A stretch of 64,000 nucleotides of DNA. Source: Pedobacter jeongneungensis. GTDB lineage: Bacteria > Bacteroidota > Bacteroidia > Sphingobacteriales > Sphingobacteriaceae. Numbering within the stretch: the first letter of the stretch is position 1; each line of letters starts with the position of its first letter. Positions 43,121 through 51,561 of the stretch are shown one piece after another. Under the pieces are notes generated by a model, which saw only the letters and a program-made list of their open reading frames with translations, searched no databases and had not been told where the DNA came from. Made by a program: the position numbers and the translations under genes. Location: positions 28,384-92,383 of the forward strand of contig NZ_AYMG01000009.1 of NCBI RefSeq assembly GCF_000633455.1. Reading direction: 5' to 3'.

Positions 43121-43270
43121 TTACGCTAATTTCTCAAGAGTAAATTAATGGAATTAATTAGCCTCGCAGCTTTGCGCCCTCTGAGCCTTCACTCTGCGTT
43201 CTTTGTGGTTAAATAAGCTAAATTCCCTACACAAATAAAAATTATTTTCAATTATTTTAAATAAAATTCT

Positions 43271-43298
43271 TTGGAATATTAAAAATATGTTACGTTTG
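43271..43298 (+). promoter_or_regulatory. Bacteroidota promoter (TTG-N17-TACGTTTG) for the poly-Cys leader and PhyH operon
   Basis: -33 TTG at 43271-43273 and -7 TACGTTTG at 43291-43298, spaced within the usual range. The predicted start near 43305 gives a short leader before the ATG at 43326. Confidence 0.65.
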
Positions 43299-43325
43299 TA
43301 TTAAATACTACTAATTCTATAGACT

Positions 43326-43406
43326 ATGTCGGATAAAACTAAGACGTTTTATTTCCTTTCAGCACCGAACCACTCGCCCATGCGAATGTGCTGTTGTTGC
43401 GCATAA
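43326..43406 (+). CDS. 26-residue peptide ending MRMCCCCA (candidate Cys-sensing leader or metal-binding peptide)
   Basis: The ORF begins MSDKTKTFYFLSAPNHSP and ends MRMCCCCA, with four consecutive Cys codons (TGC TGT TGT TGC, 43389-43400) two codons before the stop. It lies about 20 nt downstream of a good promoter and 48 nt before the PhyH gene on the same strand. A block of one amino acid just before the stop is the hallmark of leader peptides that sense charged tRNA; poly-Cys leader ORFs are known from mycobacterial sulfur genes. No intrinsic terminator follows, only a T-rich stretch, so the mechanism is open. Metal binding by Cys/His/Met is an alternative. Confidence 0.6.
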   Translation: MSDKTKTFYFLSAPNHSPMRMCCCCA

Positions 43407-43454
43407 CACTATTTCCAATATTCTTTTTTTCCTAAACCTTTAATTTTTTCTACA

Positions 43455-44261
43455 ATGGCCACATCGTATCCAACCTTTACCCTATCCGAACAGTTAACTG
43501 AGCAGCAACTTGATTTTTTTAATACTCATGGTTTTATCCATTTCAAAAATTTCATTAAACCGGAAACTGTTTCTTCCATCATTAATGCCTCTAAAGAGGT
43601 AGAAAAAAAATGGATTGAGCAAGATATCAAAAAAATAAACGGAGTGCCCATTAAATACGGAAAAGACCTCGATGGCTCGCCGATTGTACAACGTTTCGCT
43701 TTTCTTAATCAACAGCATCAAACGTTAAGCGGTTTACTATTGGATCCACGTTTTAACGCACTGCTTCAACTGGCTGGCGATGGGGCACGATTGGGTACGG
43801 AAGAAAAAGACGGCATGGTATTTAACCATTACATTAACGGACCAGACAGCAAATTCAGCAAAATGGGTTGGCATACCGATGGTTTAAGGGATATTTTTTA
43901 CGGTACAAAGTTGAACCCTATGTTAAATGTAGGCATCCACTTAAGTACATTACAACCCGAAAATGGCGGATTAAAGATTATCCCTGGAACACACAAACAA
44001 AGCATTTACCAAATGTTATTCCGCAAGAAATATTTCCTTGATAACAAACCAGATGCAGAAGAAGTATCGATCTTGCCTGAAGCCGGAGATTTAACCATAC
44101 ACGATGGCAGATTATGGCACAGGGTTGCAGAATCGGCTGTACGTGGCGAAGAAAGCAGACGCCGTGTAATTTACATCCCTATTATTGCAGGAAAGTATGC
44201 ACCAAAAAATGAGAATAGTCCGACGGTGTTTTACCAGCGTTTTGCAGGGATTGTAAAATAA
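43455..44261 (+). CDS. Phytanoyl-CoA dioxygenase (PhyH)-family Fe(II)/2-oxoglutarate oxygenase
   Basis: 268 residues, cytosolic. The double-stranded beta-helix metal ligands are visible: His140 and Asp142 in MGWHTDGLRD and His222 in DGRLWHRVAES. An Arg pair for 2-oxoglutarate lies in SRRRVIYIPI. Homologs hydroxylate lipids, amino acids or phosphonates. The substrate is not known. It is the first full gene of a run with a small membrane protein, a CDP-alcohol phosphatidyltransferase and GtrA, so an alcohol-lipid or glycan-lipid substrate is plausible by context. Confidence 0.85.
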   Translation: MATSYPTFTLSEQLTEQQLDFFNTHGFIHFKNFIKPETVSSIINASKEVEKKWIEQDIKKINGVPIKYGKDLDGSPIVQRFAFLNQQHQTLSGLLLDPRFNALLQLAGDGARLGTEEKDGMVFNHYINGPDSKFSKMGWHTDGLRDIFYGTKLNPMLNVGIHLSTLQPENGGLKIIPGTHKQSIYQMLFRKKYFLDNKPDAEEVSILPEAGDLTIHDGRLWHRVAESAVRGEESRRRVIYIPIIAGKYAPKNENSPTVFYQRFAGIVK

Positions 44262-44265
44262 ATAT

Positions 44266-44418
44266 ATGTTATTTGTACTATTATTCAGTTACCTGGTCAG
44301 ATCAGGAAAGCTAAAGCGGATAAGTGATTTTTCTAAGGCTATACCAAAGAAAATCAGTTTAAAATTTTACCGGCCAGGAACCGCGATACTATTTGGCGTA
44401 ATACTGGTTGGGGTATAA
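44266..44418 (+). CDS. Candidate small membrane protein (50 residues)
   Basis: Starts MLFVLLFSYLVRSGKLKRISDFSK, has a basic middle (PKKISLKFYRPG) and ends TAILFGVILVGV. Two short hydrophobic segments flank a positively charged centre. It starts 4 nt after the PhyH stop and overlaps the proposed start of the next gene by 11 nt. This gap-filling fit supports translation. No homolog was recognised. Confidence 0.5.
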   Translation: MLFVLLFSYLVRSGKLKRISDFSKAIPKKISLKFYRPGTAILFGVILVGV

Positions 44419-45109
44419 ATTGGAGGATAACATTAAACAGAACGAAGACCATACAAAAGGCAAAAGGGTATTTGCAGATCGGGAACGGACCAATATTTTA
44501 CGTAAGGGCGAGCAAAGCCTGATCCTTTTTTTATTGAAGAGAGTTCCTGCATGGGTATCTCCTAACATGATGACGGGTATCGGAATGTTTGGATCTTTAA
44601 TTGTGTTTTCTGCATTTATTTTAGCCCATTTCTACAGTCGAAATTATTTACTGATCGGAATTTTAGGATTTTTCATCAACTGGCTCGGCGATTCGCTGGA
44701 TGGCCGATTGGCTTATTACCGTGAAACACCACGAAAATGGTACGGATTTGCACTTGATATTATTATGGATTGGCTCAGCATTATCCTTATCGGTTTTGGG
44801 TATTATTTTTATGCAGAAGGGCTCACCCACATTTTAGCCTTTCTTTTTGTGGTACTTTATGGCTGGTCTATGATCATTAGTCAACTCCGCTATAAGATAA
44901 CAGGCCATTATCAGATCGATTCGGGCCGTTTAGGGCCAACTGAACTGCGTATAATCATTTCGATTGTTCTTATAACCGAAACATTGATTTCTGGCAGCAT
45001 TACCTATTTTGCCATTGCCATGGTAGCCTTGTTACTGGTATTGAACACCATCGATACCTTTAAACTTTTAAAAGCCGGTGATGCTAAAGACAGGGAGGAA
45101 AAGGCATGA
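44408..45109 (+). CDS. CDP-alcohol phosphatidyltransferase family protein
   Basis: About 233 residues with roughly six membrane helices. The active-site motif lies at D95-SL-D98-G-RL-A...G113-FAL-D117-IIM-D121, so all four metal-binding Asp residues are present. The usual DGxxAR Arg position is Tyr103, with an Arg two residues later. Family members transfer a phosphatidyl- or CDP-linked group to an alcohol such as glycerol-P, inositol-P or choline. No ATG lies near the N-terminus. The first usable start is the TTG at 44408; another TTG is at 44420. It overlaps GtrA by 4 nt (ATGA). Confidence 0.83.
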   Translation: MGYKLEDNIKQNEDHTKGKRVFADRERTNILRKGEQSLILFLLKRVPAWVSPNMMTGIGMFGSLIVFSAFILAHFYSRNYLLIGILGFFINWLGDSLDGRLAYYRETPRKWYGFALDIIMDWLSIILIGFGYYFYAEGLTHILAFLFVVLYGWSMIISQLRYKITGHYQIDSGRLGPTELRIIISIVLITETLISGSITYFAIAMVALLLVLNTIDTFKLLKAGDAKDREEKA

Positions 45110-45573
45110 TCAACTGGCCATCGGTAAAGCTTTTTTTAAAGGCGCAGGTATCGGCATTTTCTGGTGGTGTAACCGATTATGGCCTAATGGTGCTCTTAAC
45201 CGAATGGCTTCATATTCATTTTACCATTTCAATCTTGATTTCTGGTACCGTTGGCGGTATTGTTAACTTTTGCATCAACCGTTTTTGGGCATTTAAGGGC
45301 AGTGGCGATTACTGCAGCTCTGCGAGTGGCCAACTGATCCGCTTTTTCACGGTGGTTTTAGGGAGTATTTCCTTAAAATCAGGAGGAACATATTTATTGC
45401 AAAAAAGCCTGAATGTAGACTACAAAATCGGGAGATTGCTGATTGACAGTGTTGTTTCTTATGGATTTAATTATCCATTGATGAAATATTGGGTATTCAA
45501 GATTAATAAATCAAGTGAATTTGAGGATGAAGAGGAATATTTTGACCCGATTGGGAGAGAGCAAAGGGCTTAG
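45106..45573 (+). CDS. GtrA-family membrane protein
   Basis: 155 residues with four helices (FSGGVTDYGLMVLLTEWLHIHFTISILISGTVGGIVNFCINRFWAFKG...IRFFTVVLGSISLKSGGTYLLQK). It matches the GtrA/DPMS-TM family, implicated in flipping or positioning undecaprenyl-linked sugars for glycan assembly. The start ATG overlaps the stop of the CDP-alcohol transferase gene, which indicates translational coupling. An acidic C-terminal tail (EFEDEEEYFDPIG) is present. It ends the operon. Confidence 0.88.
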   Translation: MINWPSVKLFLKAQVSAFSGGVTDYGLMVLLTEWLHIHFTISILISGTVGGIVNFCINRFWAFKGSGDYCSSASGQLIRFFTVVLGSISLKSGGTYLLQKSLNVDYKIGRLLIDSVVSYGFNYPLMKYWVFKINKSSEFEDEEEYFDPIGREQRA

Positions 45574-45991
45574 CTGCTTTAATACTACTTTTTTAATGAT
45601 GTACCATATCATAGCCCTACCATATCTAACTGGCAAGCGTTTGCGCTTTATTCGTTAAAATAAAGCTATTTAAAGGGTTAATTTCTTTAAAAAAGTATGA
45701 CGATAGGCTTTTAAGGAGATGATTTGTCTCGATAAATCGTCATTGCGAAGCCAATTTTTCATTGGATGAAGCAATCTCTATTGTATCATTAAAAGCATGA
45801 AAGATTGCTTCGTCGTTCCTCCTCGCAATGACGACTTTTCTATTTAAATCTGTCGATGGTAAAAGTAAAAATTTCAAATTCAACAGACCGTTGATTATAG
45901 ATGTATGTATGTTTCTAATTAATAAAGGTAAAAAGGATGTCCAGCTCAAACGATGAAGCATAAAAAACCGAACACCTTACCTTTTACCTTA
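45574..45991. other. Convergent intergenic region with palindromic repeat
   Basis: 418 nt without a gene. The only recognised structure is the GTCATTGCG palindrome. Confidence 0.6.
45738..45833. repeat. GTCATTGCG palindromic intergenic repeat, copy 2
   Basis: CGTCATTGCGAAG...GATGAAGCAATCT and AGATTGCTTCGTCGTTCCTCCTCGCAATGACG form a long inverted repeat, the same element as at 3924-4014. Confidence 0.8.
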
Positions 45992-47083
45992 TCAGTTTAA
46001 TATTGTTTTAGATTCGCTTAACCTATCCTGGTTTATTTTCCTGATAATCTCTTCGAATTCAGGCTGTTTTGCGATGTATTTATTCAATAAATCGATCTGA
46101 TTTAAGCCTCTAACCAGGTTATGATCAGCATAATTGGTTTTATAGTAAGTATCGCCATTTAAAAAATCGGCTATAAACCTTACTGCCTGCATGTAAATCA
46201 TAAATTTACCCGCGTAAATGAAGAACTGTTTTTCGGTAAAACTTAAAACCGGATCCATTTCTTCCATATATCCTTTATGTATCGCTGCAAATACATCCTC
46301 CCTGATGGCTATTTTACTAAAATCTTTCTCCTCTTCGTTCGCTTCTGATAAATAAGTACGCATCATATCGCCCACATCACTTATAAAGTAACCCGGCATC
46401 ACCGTATCCAGATCGATTACACATAAACCTACCCCGGTTTCTACCTGTAATAGCACATTGCTGATTTTAGTATCGTGATGTACAACACGCAGGTTAAGTG
46501 CGCCACTATCTACCATGTGGCCATATTGTTCTTCAATATCGTAATGCCTGATAATTTCGTCTATAGCGAATTTCGCTTCTTTAATGCGTTCCTTAGTGGC
46601 TTGTTCTAGTGCAGTTTTAAACTGTTCAACACGTAAGGGCAGGTTATGAAAATCTTCAATGGTTGGCTTTAACTTTTTCACATTGAAAGCGCATAACATC
46701 CTCGTAAATTTACCAAACTGCTTTGCAGCGTGATAAGCCTGCTCCGGATGGTGCACAAAATCAATTGAGCAAGAGTTTTCAACGAAAGGGAAAACGCGGT
46801 AAAAATGATCATCAATCACCACAAAATCATGACCATCTGATGTAGATATAGGCGCAACAAACAAATACTTCGGAGCAGTTTGATCTAGATATTTCTTTAT
46901 CGTTTCGATATTTTGGGCAATATTTTGAGGCTGACGAAAAACCTCGGTATTTACTTCTTGTAAAATATAGGCTAATTCTTCACTATAAACTTTCCAGGTA
47001 TGGTTAATTAAACCCGAGCCGAAAGGTTCAATTTTAAATTTTTCTACGTTAAGTCCATAAGCACCTAAGACTTCTTGAAACAT
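45992..47083 (-). CDS. NahK-like phosphotransferase (candidate N-acetylhexosamine 1-kinase)
   Basis: 363 residues with an aminoglycoside-phosphotransferase/choline-kinase fold. The N-terminal FGSGLINHTWKV nucleotide loop, catalytic loop VVHHDTKISNVLL (HxDxxxxN form) and metal motif CVIDLDTVMPGYFISDVGD are intact. Members with this N-terminus include the bifidobacterial N-acetylhexosamine 1-kinase, which phosphorylates GalNAc/GlcNAc at C1. Its position after a GH109-like and a GH35 gene fits use of released GalNAc. The exact sugar is inference. Confidence 0.75.
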   Translation of the reverse strand: MFQEVLGAYGLNVEKFKIEPFGSGLINHTWKVYSEELAYILQEVNTEVFRQPQNIAQNIETIKKYLDQTAPKYLFVAPISTSDGHDFVVIDDHFYRVFPFVENSCSIDFVHHPEQAYHAAKQFGKFTRMLCAFNVKKLKPTIEDFHNLPLRVEQFKTALEQATKERIKEAKFAIDEIIRHYDIEEQYGHMVDSGALNLRVVHHDTKISNVLLQVETGVGLCVIDLDTVMPGYFISDVGDMMRTYLSEANEEEKDFSKIAIREDVFAAIHKGYMEEMDPVLSFTEKQFFIYAGKFMIYMQAVRFIADFLNGDTYYKTNYADHNLVRGLNQIDLLNKYIAKQPEFEEIIRKINQDRLSESKTILN

Positions 47084-47199
47084 AAGATGTTAATATATTT
47101 GAATGAAAATTGTTCCAGGCTAACCTACATTGATATACCTGGATAAAGTTGCGTGTTAAAATATGCGGGCAGGCTATAAGGCACTACCCGCAACCGAGA

Positions 47200-48552
47200 C
47201 TAAAAGCCGCTATCGTCTAAAGCGAAAGTATTTTTACGGTCTTTCCATTTTCCTTTGGTAAAATCAGGGAATTTTTGTGGCATGTTCCCTTCTTTTAACG
47301 ATTTGGTAGAAAGTGGCGTAATTACGCTCATGGTAACTGAATCATATACATCAATCGGCGTTTGTTTTTTCTGTTTCACGGCCTGGATAAATCCGTTAAA
47401 TACAAACCAGTCCATACCACCGTGACCGGCGCCTACAGCTTCTGCTTCATATTTTTTCCAAAGCGGGTGATCGTATTTAGCAAACCATTCCTGAGCCGGA
47501 TCCCATACATCGTCTTTTTTCGATTTATGGTCGATATAAACCGATTTATTTACGTCCATCCAAAGTCCTTTTGTTCCCTGCACCCTAAAACCGATCGAAT
47601 ATGGGCGCGGCAAGTGTGTATCATGACTTAACAAAACGGTTTCGCCGTTTGCACAGTTGATCATGGTAGTGGTTACATCACCGTTTTTATAATTGATTTT
47701 GGCATTTGGGTGGCCTGGCGACATTTCTTCTACGTAAGCCGCCAATCCTTTGGCTTTAGAGCTGAACGATACCAAACTGGTAAAGCTATTTCCCCTGTTA
47801 ATATTGGCATATTGCATCAGCGGGCCTACCCCGTGCGTTGGATACAAATCTCCATCCTGATCGATGTTGAACTGCGTACGCCATTGCGCCTCGCTTAAAG
47901 CTTTTGGTCCATACTCTACCCCACCGCCATAATAATCTTTACCGTTGTTAAAAAGTACGTTTCTTAAATTATGCTGATAGCCACCTTCCAGGTGTATCAA
48001 TTCTCCAAAAAGGCCTTGTCTAACCATGTTTAGGGCTGCCATCACATCTCTGCGGTAACAAACGTTCTCTAAAGTCATGTAAGGCATGCCAGTTTTTTCG
48101 GAAGTATTTACAATATCCCAGTGATCCTGAACGGTTAAACCAGCAATTACCTCACAGCCTACATATTTACCTGCTTTCATGGCATCAACCGCCTGATCGC
48201 GGTGAAACTGCCATGGCGTTGCAATAATTACCGCATCGATATCTTTACGTTCTATCAATTTTTTATAAGCATCTACCCCACCGGTATATTCGGTTGCGGC
48301 AGGCCTTCCTTTTTTAGCGATAAAAGCGCGGCAAACTTTAAGCGAGCTTTCCTGGGTATCGCAAATTGCTACAATCTCCACATCATCCCTTAAAGCACCT
48401 TCCGAGATATGGCTCATTCCACGTGCACCTACACCGATATAGCCTAATCTTACTTTTCCGCTGTCTGATGATGCAAATAAACTTCCGGTTGGCAGGATGG
48501 TTAAACCAGCAGCCGTAAATGCACCATTTTTGATAAAATCTCTACGTTCCAT
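47200..48552 (-). CDS. GH109-like NAD-dependent glycosidase (Gfo/Idh/MocA fold)
   Basis: 450 residues. A Tat-type leader (MERRDFIKNGAFTAAGLTILP) is followed by a Rossmann dinucleotide-binding domain (VRLGYIGVGARGMSHISEGAL, VEIVAICDT) and a C-terminal alpha/beta domain with GHGGMDWFVFNGFIQAVKQKKQTPIDVYDSVTMSVITPLS. This pattern and the length near 445 match GH109 alpha-N-acetylgalactosaminidases, which use bound NAD+ for a redox-assisted cleavage, rather than plain dehydrogenases. It lies between GH35 and a NahK-like kinase. The dehydrogenase alternative is not excluded. Confidence 0.8.
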   Translation of the reverse strand: MERRDFIKNGAFTAAGLTILPTGSLFASSDSGKVRLGYIGVGARGMSHISEGALRDDVEIVAICDTQESSLKVCRAFIAKKGRPAATEYTGGVDAYKKLIERKDIDAVIIATPWQFHRDQAVDAMKAGKYVGCEVIAGLTVQDHWDIVNTSEKTGMPYMTLENVCYRRDVMAALNMVRQGLFGELIHLEGGYQHNLRNVLFNNGKDYYGGGVEYGPKALSEAQWRTQFNIDQDGDLYPTHGVGPLMQYANINRGNSFTSLVSFSSKAKGLAAYVEEMSPGHPNAKINYKNGDVTTTMINCANGETVLLSHDTHLPRPYSIGFRVQGTKGLWMDVNKSVYIDHKSKKDDVWDPAQEWFAKYDHPLWKKYEAEAVGAGHGGMDWFVFNGFIQAVKQKKQTPIDVYDSVTMSVITPLSTKSLKEGNMPQKFPDFTKGKWKDRKNTFALDDSGF

Positions 48553-48688
48553 TTGTGTTGTTTAATATTTATTGTTTAGTTTTTTAATTGATCCGATTAT
48601 TTCTGAACAAACGTTTTACTAGCTATTATTTCGCCTTTTTTCACAACAAAACCACTTCATCTACAATACATTAACAGGCGTTTTCAGG

Positions 48689-51016
48689 TTAAAGATTTTT
48701 AAATGGTTTTTGATTAAAATATAACCTGTAATCTTTAATCCTTCCATTTGCATTATCCTGCCTTGGCAGTAATTTTAATCCTTTAATATTGTAGTTTTTG
48801 CCCAGGTCGATTACGACCTGGTGTGGTGGTTTTGGCGATTTATCTTCCCATTGGGTATGCCAGATACTGGTAAACTGGAGGTCGAACACATTGGCCGCAT
48901 TTCCATCATCGCCACCAAGCTCTTCGCTATCGGCAAAAACAATTTTCCAATCGTTACGCGGAATTTCATTGCCTTTATCATCAAGCAGTACAATTTCTGC
49001 AACGGTGGTGTATGGCTGTCCTTTTTGCTCCGATAGCGCTTCTAAACAGAAATACCTTGCTGTTACCGGTTTAAAATTCACCGTTTGCCATTTGTTATCG
49101 TTGGCAAAGCTACCTTCGGCATAAGGCTGTTGTGCTTCCGAAATCCATTTCTGGCTGGCTTTACGGTGCAGTTCGGGCTGTTTTTCATTCACCACATCCA
49201 AAATAGGCTTATCTAAAAAGCTTAAGCCTGGTTTTTCAATTCCGAAAAGATCGAAAACCACCACTTCGTTTTTACCTTTTTTAAGCCAGCTGCCAGGCAC
49301 CAGCATGGTTTGTGTAGGGCCGATATTCCAGTACCTGCCCAAACACATTCCATTTAACCAAACTAATCCCTTATTCCATTTACCCATGTCGAGATAAGTA
49401 TCTTCCAGCTTATCGGCATTAAAACTACCTTTATAAAAAGCTGCCGCAGCAGGCTGGTCTTTCAGTTTTTCGTAACGCAGCGGGATATTTACCTCCCCCA
49501 TCCTGATGGGATAATTTTTCCAGCCTTTTAAAGCGGTTTGTTTTCCGTTTTCAGCTAAATATACCTCACCATGTATGCCTTTTCTATCGTGCATCTGGTA
49601 ACCATAGTTTACACGGCCCGTAGCCTCTACTAAAATTCTTAATGTACTTTTAACCGTTCTGGCAGGAATTTCGATGCTGAATTTATTTTTTCTTCTGTCC
49701 AATTCACCAATCTTTTTACCATTAATATATACCAGGGCATAATCGTGGATATCTTTAAAATTCAAAGTAGCCTTTTTACCTGCCGCCAATGCAGTTTCGT
49801 ACAATACCGAACCAAAATCCTGGTTTAAATCTTCCATTAGCATGGCTGTATCTGCTAATACAGGATTAGGGAGGTTTTTGGTAAGCACAGCTACTGATGA
49901 AAAATTAACGGGCTGTAGTTTCTGTATCTTGTTTGCTGCTGGTACATCAGGCAGCACCTCCCCCTCTTGCAGGTAATTGGCAAAAAGTTTACGGATGGCA
50001 TAAAACTTCTCGGTGGCATTACCAGCCTCATCAATAGGTGCATCATAATCGTAACTACTGGTTTGCGGCAGGTATGGCGGTGCATTGGCGCCACTGTAAG
50101 TACCAAAACTTGTACCACCGTGTGCCATATAAATGCTAAAAGATGCTTTCTGATCGAGCATATATTTTAATTCGTTTACAATGCGCTGGGTATCGCCTTT
50201 ATGGTGTGGCCTGCCCCAACTATCAAACCAGCCCGGGTAGTACTCTCCACACATCAGCGGACAAGTTGGTTGTATGGCCCTTAAGGCTTTAAAATTGGCT
50301 TCTGGTCCGCTGCCAAAGTTTACTACCGCAAATAATCCATCAGGATGATCATTTTTTAGCTGCGAAGGGCCATCGCAATGAAATAAGGGAACGGTAAAAC
50401 CAGCTTCTTTTAAATCAGTCTTAATGATGTTCATGTAATCCTTATCGTTGCCATAACTCCCGTATTCGTTCTCTACCTGCACCATAATGATGTTGCCACC
50501 ATTACTGATCTGTAAAGGTGCCAGCTGTTTGCCTACCGCTAAAAGGTATTTTTTCGATCTTTCTAAAAAGTACGGGTATTGTGTGCGCAAACGAATGTTT
50601 TTATCTTTAAGCAGCCACCAGGGGAAACCGCCAAACTCCCACTCGGCACAAGAATATGGCCCGGGCCTTAATATTACATACAAACCTACCTCTTTGGCCA
50701 GTTTACAAAATTCTGCTGCATCGCTCTGCCCTTCCCAGGTAAACTGATCGGGCTGTTTTTCGTGCATGTTCCAAAATAGATAGGCACATACGGTATTTAA
50801 GCCCATGGCTTTGGCCATTTGCAAACGTTGTTTCCACTCGGCCTTGGGTATACGGGCAAAATGCATTTCGCCACAGCGTATTATATAAGGTTTGCCGTTG
50901 AGCTCAAAAGCATCGGCACCAATGGCAAAGGTAGTTTGCTTTTGGGCCCGGCCATTTACAGTCAGGCCAATTAAAAATGCTATAACAAGTATATTTTTAA
51001 GCAAAAAGGCACGCAT
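48689..51016 (-). CDS. GH35 beta-galactosidase with C-terminal discoidin-like domain
   Basis: A 775-residue secreted enzyme (signal peptide MRAFLLKNILVIAFLIGLTVNGRA). The TIM barrel carries the acid/base Glu in IIMVQVENEYGSYG and the nucleophile Glu in PLMCGEYYPGWFDSWG. Beta-sandwich domains follow (residues about 380-600), then a C-terminal F5/8 type C-like domain (TARYFCLEALSEQKGQPYTTVAEIVLLDDKG...HQVVIDLGKNYNIKGLKLLPRQ). It removes terminal beta-galactose from glycans. It is first in a run with GH109-like and NahK-like genes on the same strand. Confidence 0.93.
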   Translation of the reverse strand: MRAFLLKNILVIAFLIGLTVNGRAQKQTTFAIGADAFELNGKPYIIRCGEMHFARIPKAEWKQRLQMAKAMGLNTVCAYLFWNMHEKQPDQFTWEGQSDAAEFCKLAKEVGLYVILRPGPYSCAEWEFGGFPWWLLKDKNIRLRTQYPYFLERSKKYLLAVGKQLAPLQISNGGNIIMVQVENEYGSYGNDKDYMNIIKTDLKEAGFTVPLFHCDGPSQLKNDHPDGLFAVVNFGSGPEANFKALRAIQPTCPLMCGEYYPGWFDSWGRPHHKGDTQRIVNELKYMLDQKASFSIYMAHGGTSFGTYSGANAPPYLPQTSSYDYDAPIDEAGNATEKFYAIRKLFANYLQEGEVLPDVPAANKIQKLQPVNFSSVAVLTKNLPNPVLADTAMLMEDLNQDFGSVLYETALAAGKKATLNFKDIHDYALVYINGKKIGELDRRKNKFSIEIPARTVKSTLRILVEATGRVNYGYQMHDRKGIHGEVYLAENGKQTALKGWKNYPIRMGEVNIPLRYEKLKDQPAAAAFYKGSFNADKLEDTYLDMGKWNKGLVWLNGMCLGRYWNIGPTQTMLVPGSWLKKGKNEVVVFDLFGIEKPGLSFLDKPILDVVNEKQPELHRKASQKWISEAQQPYAEGSFANDNKWQTVNFKPVTARYFCLEALSEQKGQPYTTVAEIVLLDDKGNEIPRNDWKIVFADSEELGGDDGNAANVFDLQFTSIWHTQWEDKSPKPPHQVVIDLGKNYNIKGLKLLPRQDNANGRIKDYRLYFNQKPFKNL

Positions 51017-51561
51017 TTGTTTAGGTTATATTGGGTTTTGTTGATTTGTATTTTTTAAAAGTAGAACAAGCAAATGAGCAAAACAACATAAATATCAGCG
51101 CAAACGATTGACTAATTTTTAGGCTACACATTTTTATTAAGCCTAAACCGCACGCTTATTTTGCAATTGGGTTTAATCCATTTTTAAAGAAATAAATTGA
51201 TTTTTAAAAGCCAGTGTGTTAATTAAAAGCTTAAAACCGAATAAAACATGATTCAACATGAGGTTTTTAAGACCATCTGATCTAAAAAGATGTAGAAGTA
51301 TTTCCACAACTACAAAATATAGTGTAGAAAATTAGTAAAACCTCTTATACTTTTCCACATAAATACTGAAGTATCTTCTTTTTTTATTCCACGGTGTTAA
51401 AATCAAAAAAGCGCATACAAAGCAAGAAACAAAGATTTTGCACATCATAGCGAGCTAAACAGCCCTAAAATCAACTTGCATAAAAAGAATTTGGACGAAG
51501 TTTTGCCTTAGTGTAAAAAACAGAGTGCATTTATTTACTGGTTTTTCTAAAATAAGCGCTA
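51017..51561. other. AT-rich divergent intergenic region before the VgrG cluster
   Basis: 545 nt between divergent genes, AT-rich. No ORF, repeat family member or clear promoter was recognised. It marks the left edge of the accessory island. Confidence 0.45.

Larger units (their letters stand above)
42797..43325. other. Repeat-rich intergenic region
   Basis: 529 nt. It contains GTCAGAAA repeats (42800-42825), two near-identical segments of about 43 nt (ATTAATGACCAATAATCAAT..., about 42869 and 43022), one reversed TCGACT-type element, two 45-nt hairpins, a CTCTGAGCCTTCACTCTGCGTTC segment resembling one at 30795, and the leader promoter at 43271-43298. Confidence 0.7.

Noticed and set aside
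43301..43454. Riboswitch (SAM-type or similar) before the PhyH gene
   Set aside because: The interval is largely taken by the poly-Cys ORF. No conserved aptamer helices or terminator stem could be drawn.
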